Assembly: GCA_024734555.1 (NCBI GenBank)
Contig: JANPWX010000038.1
Coordinates: forward strand, 1,206,450 to 1,270,449
Source of the DNA: Trochalopteron elliotii
Lineage: Eukaryota > Chordata > Aves > Passeriformes > Leiothrichidae
Reading direction: 5' to 3'
DNA length: 64,000 bases
In this document: positions 54,392 through 64,000 of the stretch, in pieces
Numbering within the stretch: the stretch's first letter is position 1
How the letters are laid out: each line of letters starts with the position of its first letter
Program-made: the position numbers and the translations under genes
Notes under the pieces: generated by a model
Seen by the model: only the letters and a program-made list of their open reading frames with translations
Database searches by the model: none
Told to the model about the DNA's origin: nothing

Positions 54392-54436
54392 CTCTATAGT
54401 TCAGAGAAGGTTCAGACTGAGTTTTTGATGGAGGAA
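54392..54436 (-). CDS. COBL: Candidate 45-nt COBL cassette exon, symmetric phase 1
   Basis: On the minus strand a strong acceptor (pyrimidine-rich CCTGACTTTTCCAG) is followed by 45 open bases and a usable donor, AGAG|GTACTG. With the phase-1 G left by the exon at 56531-56759 it reads VPPSKTQSEPSLNYR and leaves one G again, so it can be included or skipped without breaking the frame into 51949-52043. The product is a serine- and proline-containing linker with no known domain. It lies just after the ubiquitin-like domain. The donor is not a perfect consensus, which would suit alternative use. I infer a COBL cassette from the phase match and splice signals; a chance open segment cannot be excluded from one genome. 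Confidence 0.62.
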
Positions 54437-55139
54437 CTGGAAAAGTCAGGCAATGAAAGGATAAGAGAAAACACATTAAAGTTTTAATATAGCCCTGTAA
54501 AGCACAACATTCATTAATTAGTCCTAGAACCTTTTTTCCTAAGCACTGCAGAAAAAAATGGTGACCAACAACAGACATGCAGAGCTGCTACTGAAGCAGT
54601 TTAGCTGCGCTTGTATTAATTCCTGATTCAGTCATGAAGCTGCTTCAACTGCTAAACAGAATTAAGTAAGCAGGTGGCAGCAGAGCTTCTCTTTTAAAAA
54701 TCCTTCAGCTCTTGGTGTTTTCTGTTTCAGGCAAGTAAAGAGTGAGCAGTTTTTCTAGAATCTGCTCTTACAAGCACAGCCTATGGCTTTCAGCACCTGT
54801 GACACCTTACTTGTTAGTGAGAATGTGTTTAAAAAATCTATTTTCTGTTAAGTAAACAAGATACTCAATGCACAAGTCACAGACCAACTACTACTGAAAC
54901 CAATGGGTTTATTCCTCTCAGAGATTACAAATGAGAACATTGAAGAAAAAATTTGCTGAAATAAAGGAAAAATTCTTGTAAATTTTAGGTGCATTTACTG
55001 GTTTTCCCAGAGACCATGGTGCAGAGTAAGAGGAAAGCATAAAAGACTGAATTATACTCAGGATCAGGCAGATTTTATCATAATGAAATGAAAAGAATAC
55101 TGAAAGGTTAAAAAAGAATAGAATGAAAAAAAAAGCTGA

Positions 55140-55214
55140 TGTAGAGAGCAGCACACTATGACGTGTAGATCTTTGTGGGTCCTTTCAACTCAATATATTC
55201 TGTGATTCTGTGAT
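55140..55214 (+). mobile_element. CR1 LINE 3' tail
   Basis: About 75 bases: a GTAGATCTTTGTGGGTCCTT segment followed by ATATTCTGTGATTCTGTGAT, the CR1 3' octamer repeat. It is heavily truncated. Confidence 0.82.
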
Positions 55215-56530
55215 AATTTTCTGCTATAATCCCAGCCCTACAGTAAAGTCTTGATTTTGACTGTATAAGCTACAACCAAATTCGAGGACCAACACTGCAC
55301 CAGCATACACACCACCACTTTCATTTGAAAAGAAAGACTTTACTGAAAGCTTATGATAATTACTCTCTAACATGTCCCTGAAGTATGTTGAACGAATCCT
55401 GTTGAATACACTCCATGTTCAATATGTTGCTCCAAAATGGTTAGCTTAATTACAGTAAACATGTCTCCAAAAAAAACAAACATGCAATTGAGTTATGACA
55501 CGTTGTCAGCCTCTTTTTGGAACATCCCAGCAACGCAAAAGAAAAGGAGATATTTAATTTACTTAGAAGTCTAAGCTCACTGAAATTTGACTCACACAGA
55601 GGTAGAACTGTCACTTACCAAAGAGTTGGAAAGAAGAGACAGAATGCCAACATAAATAAATAATTTTATAAATAAAAAATAAGCCTACTGCTCAGCATCT
55701 ACAAGAATGACGTTATCTAAACAATAAATAAGGAAATTTACTGTGCTGGAAGTGATAGCAATTGAGAAAAACTGCAGGAGGCAATTTTAATGAATATCAC
55801 TTTCTGACCTCAAAGGAAGTAGGGCTTGTCAATGTGTATTTTTAAAGCAGGAATATTTTAAAGCACGTCACAGAATTACGTTATTTGAATACATAATCAG
55901 GCTGATAAAACTCAACTCCAAGAAGCTGCTACTACAATTTTGTCTATGAACACAGGAAGTGAGGATAGGTAAACATGAGGACAAAATTTTAAATACAAAT
56001 ACCTCTTAGCTCCTCTTCACTAAACCGTCAGTAACTTTGCTCTTTGGAGGAAATGTCTCTGATCCTGTCCAGTCTGTTTCTCATAAGCCGTGGTCTGTCG
56101 CCTCTGCCTCTCAGTTTTCACAGCTGCCATGACTATGGCATGTCTCTTCTTTCCTTCTCTCCAAGCCACAGCACAGGTAGGTGACAGACTCTGCCTGGAC
56201 AAGGCCCCTTGTATTATGTTGCGCCTCTACTGACAGCAGCTCTGGGATACAGCACAGCTCCTCCTTTTGCCCTGCCCTAAGCCAACCTGCACCCAGCCAG
56301 AGTCCAGCCCTGCCTGGCGCAAGGCCCAAGAGCAACCAAGGACGTTGCTGACCTGGCTGCTGCTCTGGGCACAGCTCACTGAACAAACCTGTGCTGATCT
56401 CTGGACTGAGATCTCACTCTGCTGTTTCAGCTGGACGCCAAAAAGATGGCAGCACAAATGCTTTTAATTGCCCATAATATTGTTGTCACACCATATAACC
56501 CTGCAGTGACCGCTTTCAGTCTTGGCTCAC

Positions 56531-56759
56531 CTTTTTTTCTGTCCCAGGCGTACAGCTCCTTTATCCCTAGCTCCTCCAAGGACTTAGTAAGCTCCAGCTC
56601 TTCCCCAGTTATGCCATCCCTCAGAAGAACAATGTGCTCTTGACTGACTTCACACTTCTCACAAATAGCTGGGATGATGTTGTGGAGAGGCACCTCTGGA
56701 CTAACTCGAACCACAGCCTTCTGTGTCTTCAGGTAGTTCACTACCAGCCTCACAGATTT
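56531..56759 (-). CDS. COBL: COBL internal exon, second half of the Cobl ubiquitin-like domain
   Basis: This 229-nt exon begins with [19 protein letters not shown], continues [35 protein letters not shown] and [13 protein letters not shown], and ends one base into a glycine or glutamate codon (phase 1). The [20 protein letters not shown] and KELYAWD strings are hallmarks of the COBL ubiquitin-like region, which is annotated as the Cobl domain. The acceptor is TTTCTGCAG and the donor AAAAAAAG|GTGAGC. It is in frame with the exon at 57490-57700. Reading through the donor gives only a short unrelated tail and a stop, which supports the splice. The domain therefore spans at least these two exons. 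Identification rests on recalled family similarity, not on a search. Confidence 0.95.
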
Positions 56760-57489
56760 CTGCAGAAACAAACACAAACTCTCAGTCTCCCTTCTGTGCT
56801 GGATATGCCCTTTTACAATGAGAAAAGTACCAGGGATTTCCATCTTGTCATGACTATTCCTAGGCAAACTTACCCCACATTGCAAAAAATACTGTTTGAA
56901 AGAATAAAATCTCAGACCTCCCTTTCCACTAAGGAGACATTCACAAGAACATGAGAAGAAGGAAAAGGAATCAGAGGCAGATGTAATGGAAACATTACAA
57001 GTCCCACTCTGAAAGGTGGGAGAGTATAATTAGATATAATTAGATAAATAATTAGATATAGTTATTGGAATAATAAAAAATTTCAGCTAACATTTGGAAA
57101 ATGACTACTTCTTAATCTTTACTGTATTGTGAAATACATTTATTAATGATCAGCCTTCTCTCCTATCTTCAATGAAGATGGTACACAACATATCACCAAA
57201 ACATCCTCTCCACACAACCCCACAACACTCATTTCAGTCACTACTGCAATTTTCAATTGCCCCAATCCTCAGATTTCCACCTATCCAACCACACAAAAAA
57301 TACCATGTTGTCTAAATGTCTAGACTAGCCTCTGCCAATCTACATGCAAAACAGTTAAGCTAGTAAAGCAGGTTATAGTCAATCCCAAGTCTTTCCCATA
57401 TGGTTTAAAGATGGAAAGACTGGAAGAACTGAAATCATAGGAATGGAATGATGTTTCATGACATCATTTTAGCCCTACAGAGTACTGAC
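56760..57489 (-). other. COBL: COBL intron splitting the Cobl domain, 730 nt
   Basis: Short intron between the two ubiquitin-like domain exons, with donor GTCAGT and acceptor TTCTGCAG. It contains a small TAGATATAAT-type AT repeat near 57027-57062. Confidence 0.85.
57027..57062. repeat. AT-rich short tandem repeat
   Basis: Repeated ATAATTAGATA units inside the intron that splits the Cobl domain. Confidence 0.8.
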
Positions 57490-57700
57490 CTCAGGGACCC
57501 TTGGCAGAGGTCGCTTCACCTTCTCTTCGGGAATCTTCTCTTTCAGAAGTACTGTCTGTACATCCAGTGCTCCTATCAAAGTGTTCGGCTTGTAACTCAG
57601 AACTTGTTGAGTTCCTGAAGACTTTAGTTCAAGACTATGTTGGGATGGATTTAAGTGATACTGGCTGCACAAATCAACCAATAAATCCATCACAGCTTTA
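57490..57700 (-). CDS. COBL: COBL internal exon, first half of the Cobl ubiquitin-like domain
   Basis: COBL nucleates unbranched actin filaments and shapes neurons and microvilli; its N-terminal part carries a ubiquitin-like Cobl domain. This 211-nt exon completes a split codon with one base and then reads 70 codons: [11 protein letters not shown], then [12 protein letters not shown], then [19 protein letters not shown], ending in KRPLPRVPE. From memory this matches vertebrate COBL closely, including the MMDLLV-like start and the KPNTLIG motif. The acceptor on the minus strand is a pyrimidine-rich stretch ending TTGTAG; the donor is GAG|GTCAGT. It ends in phase 0 and joins the next exon, 730 bases downstream, without a frame break. 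The paralogue COBLL1 is possible but fits less well. No matching upstream exon encoding the VTVVLPSG-type start of the domain was seen before position 64000. Confidence 0.93.
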
Positions 57701-58008
57701 CTACAAGGAAGAAGAATTCACCGTTAGCATGAGAAAAAAAAAACATTGCTAGAAAATCTACCTCAAATTTAGATGGGGGATAAAAGACACGTGCCACTAG
57801 TTAACCACCTCTGGAAGGGAACAGTTCTAGTGCTTTGAAACGTTAAACAGATGAGATAAAATGATAGGAATTATATATATTCACACTTCAGTGTCAGTTT
57901 ATGAGCTCACAACTAACTATTCAGTATCAGGCAGACAGCAGTGCCAATCATACCACTAACAAACACAAGCCAAGAGCAGACGAAGTGCATCTTATTTATT
58001 TCCACACA

Positions 58009-58135
58009 GATCACAGGATATTCTGAGTTGGAAGTGACTCACAAGGATCCAACAAGTCCAACTCTTAAGTGAAAGGCCCATATGGGGATTGAACCCACAA
58101 CCTTGGTGTTAGTCGTACCATGCTCTGACCAAGGG
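58009..58135 (-). mobile_element. CR1 LINE 3' fragment
   Basis: TCACAGGATATTCTGAGTTG, GAAGTGACTCACAAGGATCC, AAGTCCAACTCTTAAGTGAA, GATTGAACCCACAACCTTGG and the CATGCTCTGACCA end match the reverse complement of a common avian CR1 3' end. It inserts in the COBL intron in the same orientation as the gene. Confidence 0.9.
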
Positions 58136-60404
58136 TCATAATATACTAAATCCATACATTAAATGCTCCATTTAATTCTGTTCTTTAGTGTGAAGACAAG
58201 ATATGAATAAATTATGAACTCACGGTCTGGTAAACTCCACCTAGATTTGAACAATCACATAACCCAAAATGGCATACTTAAATCTGGAACAAATGTTAGA
58301 TAGGGCTTATTTTTCCAGTTTACAACTTTGAATTCTCCACATCCATTTGACACCAGCAGTATTTTCCAGTACAAGAGATCTTATCCATATTTATTTTGGT
58401 GAAGATATTAACCCCATACAAAACCATCTGGCTTTGAGTGTCCCCATTATCAGCAACTCTTACTGCAGTATGATTCTTAAAACATGAGGTTTTAAAAGAG
58501 TCAGCAACTGTCACTCTCATTTCGTGTCTCTGCACAGAGGTACTCCATTCTGTGTCAAGAACTCAATATTCACTGAAGCTTGATACTGCCTAATACAGCA
58601 GACAGGAACTGTGCTCCCCCACACTCCAAAAATTCTCCTCTACCATGGTAATGAAGGGTTCTTTTATTTTCCCAGCCTACCCCCAAAAAAATCCGTACAG
58701 GATCAGAGAAAATAGGTTTATTAAAACTGGCCATAAAAAGTTTTGGTTTCATAAACCAGTGTCTGCTGCCAATAAAACAATGTAAGCTAAAAAAAGAAAT
58801 TTAGCAGCTGTAGCTGGAACCTGTCATATACAGTGGGATATCTGTATTCTAGCAGAGGTGAAAATAAATGCACAGACAGCAGATTTGCTGAAAGAACCTT
58901 TTTTTTTAATGTTTGAACTGGAAAAAATGTATACAGGTTCAAAATGCAAGCAAATTAAAAGAAAATAAAATCATCCACAGGTTATTAGCCAGCACCATTA
59001 CATCTGTAGCTCAAGAATTACCCTTTAAACTGCAAGCTGTTGGCATTTGGAAACTATTGTGTGGAGGGCCACCAATCTTCTTTCTATAGGAATGCTGTTG
59101 ACCAACAACTGCTCAAGAAGTTGGTGAAGAACCTTTCAGGGCTAATGGCAAAGACAACAAAAATGGAAAACTAGAGCAATTCCTTATTACTTGTTAGGTG
59201 ACAGCTCTTCCCATGAAAGAGAAGAGGAAGGGCCTTCTTTACAATAATCTTTTTCAAGTCTAAGTGAGTTACACAGTGTGACCTGGAAAAGCAGCAAGTG
59301 TGGAAAATTTGAAATAGATTATTCACTGAAAAGGGAAGAACTCAGAAGATGATGACTGAAGATCAAATAAGGAAAACAGATGTCATTAATATGTATAGGA
59401 GGCTTCAGAACAGAATGCACTGCGGCAACTGTTAACACAGAGAGCACAAATACAAATGCATAGCACCCAAATCGGAACTGTATCAGGTCATTTCATGATG
59501 ACTCATTCTGATGCTGTCCCCAAGTTGAAAACATCTGTGTTTCACAACCATGTTCAATTCATATGCTACACACCACAAACCAACAAACATTTACAGCTAC
59601 TAAGTCTAAACTACAAGAGAATCCCACCTACACCAGTATTTACATGAATATTCATTACACTGTGCAGCAGTGCACACTTTTTTAAAGTGCTTATCAGTTC
59701 TCCTGATACAGATCTCAACTTGTCTGTTTACAGACATATTTCTTTTAAACTAAAATTTCCATGTGTTTTCTTTTTTCCTCAGCCTTCTTACTATTGTTTC
59801 AGAGAAAAGTAAATAACCTGGCAGAATCACAATACATGGTGTCCTATGTGCTTGACATTTGTATTTAAAGTATAACAGTAACATATTTCTGTAATGCATA
59901 ATACTGTGATGATTCATTCAAATTTGGACAGTTATCTTGCCTCTTGAAAAAGTATTTGTAAAGAGAAGATAGTTCATCAATATAACAGTTTATGATTCCA
60001 CAAATACACCACTGAAATTATAAAGTATATTCAGCAGCAACAGTACCACAACTATAACAAGATCAGAGTCCACATCAGCCATCAGAGAAAACAAGTTACA
60101 ATCATGCAACTTGAGCAAATTTGTCCGGAAAATGGACAATTCAAAAATCCAGCCAAATCTGAGGTTTCACCTTATTCCTGATTACAAACAGGCATGCATT
60201 AAACATAACATCTAAGAAGTCTGCAACATCCCAACCTGAGCCATGCTGCTCAGAATACACAACTGTTGCATGAAAAGCATCCCCAGCCTTCATCTGTACC
60301 ATTTGAAAGTACAGCTAAATCTTTTGAAAATGCTTCAAAGCAAATTGTACATTCTTTAAAAAATGTAAATTTGGGAAAAAATTTTCACAAGACTTCTGAA
60401 GTGT

Positions 60405-60495
60405 AAAGAAAAAAAAAGAAGAGGGGACAGGAAAGGAAGAAAAGAAGAAAGGAGAGGAGGAGGGGAGGAAAGGAAGAAAGGAAGAAAGGAGAGGA
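60405..60495. repeat. Purine-rich (GGAAA)n-like tract
   Basis: About 90 bases of almost only A and G on the plus strand (AAGAAGAGGGGAC, GGAAGAAAGGAGAGG units). In COBL sense it is a long pyrimidine tract. Confidence 0.85.
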
Positions 60496-61524
60496 ATTCC
60501 ACAAAGTTCAAAATTCTTGTGTTTCAAGCAAAGTAAGAGAGCTGGGAAACCCCTGCAATGAAGTTATCCTTATACCATATTTCAATGGCACAAACTTGAA
60601 AAAATTTCCTTCTAAACCATAATACAGTTCAGTTTGATTTAAACGGGAGTTCTATTTCAAGTAACTCCATGTATATGCTACACATGGAAGAGAGTCACTA
60701 AATACAGCAAGAGAATGGTAATCTACTAATCTAGACCAACTTTTCTTTCTAATCTTGGGCTAATATTGCTCTTGGAAGATGCAAACTCAATCCTTCCTTT
60801 GCTTCCATTTCGTTCCACATAGATGTCCACTTTCTTTTAACCTGCTTGGATATGTGGTACAGAACATACTCTGTTTTGAAATTCAGGCAGGTCTTAAATC
60901 TAAAGCCAAAATGAAGTTAAATATGTCCTGCCTTTTCAACTACTCATAAAAGAAACACCTTACTTTTTATATTTTAGTAAGACGTTGCTGAAATTTTTGG
61001 GGAGTGACCAAACACTACATAATAGACACCAAAGGTTAATGACTGACAAGCAAATACTAGAGAATAGAAACAAAACTGGAGAGTGAACACATTTTAAGAC
61101 TCAGACAAGAAGGTCCATATGACTATTCTTAGCAAAGGAGAGTACTTTGGCTCTGTTTTGACATTCTGTTACTAAGCTGTTTGACATTTAATGCCAATTC
61201 TGGACAGTAAAGAATAACTACTTTGTCAGCAATACTTATCGTGCTGAAATTCTGACCAAGTTTGAGCAGACTGTTTGTTTCCTGCTGTTCTCCAGTAAAA
61301 TGCAGTAGAGGCCTATGGTTTTTAGGAAGTATAAAACAACTGAGATGTTTTGGGTGTGGTTTGGTTTAACCTCCTTGGATCACACAGAGAAATGCATTTT
61401 AAAATACAGCCTTGTACATCTAAAAATAAATGGGCAGGGTAAACTTGTATTCTATCAAACAAAATCAACTTTCTTTTTACGTTCTACTTTCATGCTACAA
61501 ATGCCTTCCAGTAAAACAGGCCTA

Positions 61525-61810
61525 CAAGAAAGCTGGAGAGGGACTTTTCACAAGAGCGTGTGGTGATAGAACAAGGGGTAATAGCCTCAAACTGAGAGTA
61601 GACTTAGATTAGATATTAGGAAGAAATTCTTCACTGTGAGGGTGGTGAAGCACAGGAACTGGTCCAGAGAAACTGTGGACGCCCCATCCCTGGAAGCATG
61701 AGAGGCCAAGTTGGATGTGGCTCTGAGCGAGTCCCTGGTGCATGGTAGGGGGATTGGAACTAGATACTCCTTAAGGTTCTTTCCAGCCCAAGCTATTCTG
61801 TGATTTCATT
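61525..61810 (+). mobile_element. CR1 LINE 3' fragment
   Basis: GATAGAACAAGGGGTAATAG, ATATTAGGAAGAAATTCTTC, GTGAGGGTGGTGAAGCACAG, CATCCCTGGAAGC, and the CTATTCTGTGATTTCATT tail identify a fairly well-preserved CR1 3' end in plus orientation. Confidence 0.92.
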
Positions 61811-62259
61811 ATTAAAAAAAACTTTAAAAAAATCCCAGGCTGGAGGAAAGAATCTTCTTTATTTAGGTCAATGTCAAATACGCATTAAGAATCTACAGTA
61901 GCAATTGACTGGAAAAGAAACATGAAAGTGTAAAGGGGGTGGATGACCTGAAGTCTCTAATTCTTTCCCTATTTGCATTTAAACCAGAAAATAGCATCAG
62001 TCATTATTTTCTCATGCCCCAAATTACAGTAGATACTTCATGGAAAGATTACAACTTTTTCTACACAAACAAAAATGTACACACTAAATAGTAAGCTGTA
62101 TCCAAAAAAGTTCAGGAAGTATGTAGTATATAAGACACTCATAAATGTTTTCTGTTTCTGTTCTTAGCTTGCTCCTGTATTTGGTTCTTATTTTCCATAC
62201 CTGAGCAAGTCCACAGAAGGAAAATCAAGATGACACACAAGAAGAGACAGAGGACTGTG

Positions 62260-62590
62260 TTTTTTGAGCCTTAAGATAAGAAAGGATAAGAAAGGTCTCA
62301 AGAGAGACCTTGCTACTGTCTGTAAGTATGAACTGTAGGGTTACAGAGACCAACTCTTCTTGCTAGTGAACAGCAAGGGGACAAGTGGCAATAAGCAAGT
62401 GCGGAATAGGAAATTCCATTTAGGTACAAGTAAACCTAAGTAAACGTATTATCTCCATAAAGATGGTTCCAGCCCTGGAAAAGACGTGCAGAGAAATCCA
62501 GAAACCTCCTCCCTGAAGGTATTCAAACTTGCCTAGAGACTGTGTTCCAGTGGCCCCTTCCAACATAAATTCTAGTGCAACCCTTTTTTT
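62260..62590 (+). mobile_element. Diverged CR1 LINE 3' fragment with internal losses
   Basis: GGTCTCAAGAGAGACCTTGC, AACAGCAAGGGGACAAG, AGGAAATTCCATTTAGGTAC, CCCTGAAGGTATTCAAAC and CAGTGGCCCCTTCCAACATA occur in the order expected of a CR1 3' end, but with deletions. It lies 450 bases after the CR1 at 61.5 kb and just before the LTR. Confidence 0.75.
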
Positions 62591-62755
62591 CCCCTTACCC
62601 TACACTGAACTACTGTAGTTTTGACCTGACTCTTACTCAGTATTTAGTTAAACTATTTTTTTAATCCTTTTGCCGTGTATCCTGTTTATCTTCTTCTAAC
62701 AGCATCTCTTTAATGTTTCATCAACCTGGGCTGATTTCACACCTTCAGTCTTTCC

Positions 62756-63562
62756 TGAGACACTGTTCTGTTGGTGTGCGTGTCTCTTTGGTCAGCCCGG
62801 TGTTCGGCTAGACCACCCGGCAGCTCCGACACGCCACAACAGGATCGATCTGTGAGTCTTGGCTCAGCAGCCCCTGGACCTTTGCTGTCACGGCCGTGGT
62901 GTAAATGAAAGAGGGGACTCTCGGAGGGTCGGGAGGGACAGAGGTTTATTGGGGGGTCACAGGGGAACCCCTTACCTCCTGCCCAATGCCTCAGGAGAGA
63001 CCTCGGACAAAGGCTACAGGGGGGTTTTGTCCAGGACAGGCTCAAGGGTTGGATACAAACTATAAACCAATAAAACAAAGCAAAGTAATACATGCCAACT
63101 GAATTACCTAACTACTAACAAATCAAGGTAATTTGGGGAGGGGTCTCGAGGGAATCTGCCAACTGCAGTTCGAATCTCTTCAAAAGTTCTGGACCTTGAA
63201 GATAGTAACTTAATGATGGACAGGGGAAGAAAGAGAGGATGGGCAGGGAGCATCATGGGGAAAGGACCAATAGGAAACAGTCTCTGGGCAAGGACCAGAG
63301 AGGCACAGAAACTCTTATCAACTTATGATAAGAGAAAACTTCAAGACAAGGGGCCCTTATGGGGTGACTAGAGCTATACTAACTTATAACAAACCTTTTC
63401 TAAAACATGGAAATCTTGCAAACCCACACTGTTCTGTATGTGGAGCTATAAGCCCACAATAAAGAGTCTATTACTAAGAGTATGTGAGAATATTCTTTCA
63501 GTATGACATTAGCTTTATGCTCCATATAATGCATATAGTGTACTGAACTCTATCCTCCAACA
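62756..63562 (-). mobile_element. Solo endogenous retrovirus LTR, about 807 bp
   Basis: Read on the minus strand, the element starts TGTTGGAGG and ends CAGTGTCTCA, giving the TG...CA ends of an LTR. In LTR order it carries a CCAAT-type box (reverse complement of 63267-63271), a TTTATA stretch near 63060, an AATAAA signal at 62945-62950 and a GC-rich U5-like end. The flanks are TTTCC (62751-62755) and TTTGC (63563-63567), a target duplication matching at 4 of 5 bases. No primer-binding site or gag/pol/env follows, so it is a solo LTR. The ends are inferred; family not assigned. Confidence 0.72.
62945..62950 (-). promoter_or_regulatory. Polyadenylation signal of the LTR
   Basis: AATAAA on the minus strand inside the LTR, followed by a GC-rich U5-like segment. 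It lies in COBL sense orientation, so it could cause premature polyadenylation of COBL pre-mRNA in principle. Confidence 0.6.
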
Positions 63563-64000
63563 TTTGCAGAATTAGACTAAAGCTTCGCCTAGTTCATTAT
63601 TTCTTCCAGTGTCTTGCTCTCTGTGCATCATATGTATGAGAGAATATGTGTAACATATAAGATAACAGCAGAAGCAACCACTGTCCATTTCACTTTCCTG
63701 CATATTGGTCATCCATGTGTTGACAACTCCAAACCAAACCACACTTAGCTTCAAATATCCCCATTTTTCTGCAATGCATTTCAAATACTACTGAGTTCCA
63801 AGCTGCAGACACTTAATGTCTGTATCTATGTTAATCAGGAAGTCCTCCTCAGAGGCACCCAGTGTGAACAGAGACAAATGCATGATCCCTTTATTTACAG
63901 GTTACCCACTGAAAGCATTACCTCTGAAAACCACAAACAGAAAACTGTTAACTTGGGAGCTTTTCCACTTGTTTTCCATTGGAATGTTTACCCATCACCT

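Larger units (their letters stand above)
52044..56530 (-). other. COBL: COBL intron, about 4.5 kb, holding the 45-nt candidate exon
   Basis: Intron between the ubiquitin-like domain exon and the basic linker exon. It contains the 45-nt candidate cassette and a short CR1 tail at 55.14-55.21 kb. A locally more GC-rich stretch at 56100-56450, next to the domain exon, has open frames in several phases but no recognisable protein. Confidence 0.7.
57701..64000 (-). other. COBL: COBL intron (partial), upstream of the Cobl domain exons
   Basis: Upstream intron running off the window. It is the most repeat-rich part: three CR1 fragments, a purine-rich tract and a solo LTR. I searched for an exon encoding the start of the ubiquitin-like domain (a VTVVLPSG-type sequence) and did not find one. 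Confidence 0.65.

Noticed and set aside
56020..56467. Overlapping open frames in a locally GC-richer stretch next to a COBL exon
   Set aside because: Frames on both strands, no conserved motif, no splice agreement; shadows of composition.
62737..63093. 118-codon minus-strand open frame
   Set aside because: Lies inside the solo LTR; no resemblance to a viral protein I can support.
1..64000. Search for tRNA, rRNA, CRISPR arrays, phage or bacterial operons
   Set aside because: Nothing of these kinds was seen; the window is vertebrate intron and exon sequence.

Overview
This is an AT-rich, low-gene-density vertebrate window, most likely from a bird. The evidence for a bird is several CR1 LINE 3' ends carrying the ATTCTGTG tail repeat, a solo endogenous-retrovirus LTR, and otherwise sparse repeats.

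The only gene I can support is an interior part of COBL (cordon-bleu WH2 repeat protein, an actin nucleator), on the minus strand, so the gene reads from 64000 towards 1. Five exons are well supported. Two adjacent exons (57490-57700, 56531-56759) encode the ubiquitin-like Cobl domain. A small basic exon follows (51949-52043), and two exons (25085-25279, 2776-2914) each carry a KKRRAP-type syndapin/SH3-binding motif. Every splice site is GT-AG and the reading phase is continuous from exon to exon. The amino-terminal exons lie beyond position 64000. The large downstream exon and the WH2 actin-binding repeats lie before position 1.

Between these exons I find three further short exons not needed for the basic model: 45 nt at 54392-54436, 84 nt at 48572-48655 and 81 nt at 26965-27045. 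Each is open, bounded by good splice signals and symmetric in exactly the phase its position requires. They look like optional cassettes that would lengthen or alter the linker between the ubiquitin-like domain and the proline-rich KRAP region. This is the most interesting signal in the window.

The rest is intron: CR1 fragments (10.8, 11.3, 15.3-16.5, 33.6, 55.2, 58.0, 61.5 and 62.3 kb), a solo LTR at about 62.76-63.56 kb, microsatellites ((AAT)n, (AC)n, (GGGAA)n), several small tandem duplications, and a 377-base assembly gap at 20296-20672. The left edge of the gap is flanked by a hairpin-forming inverted repeat. No tRNA, rRNA, CRISPR or bacterial-type element was seen. I found no evidence of a novel multi-gene system; the novelty on offer is exon architecture and repeat structure.
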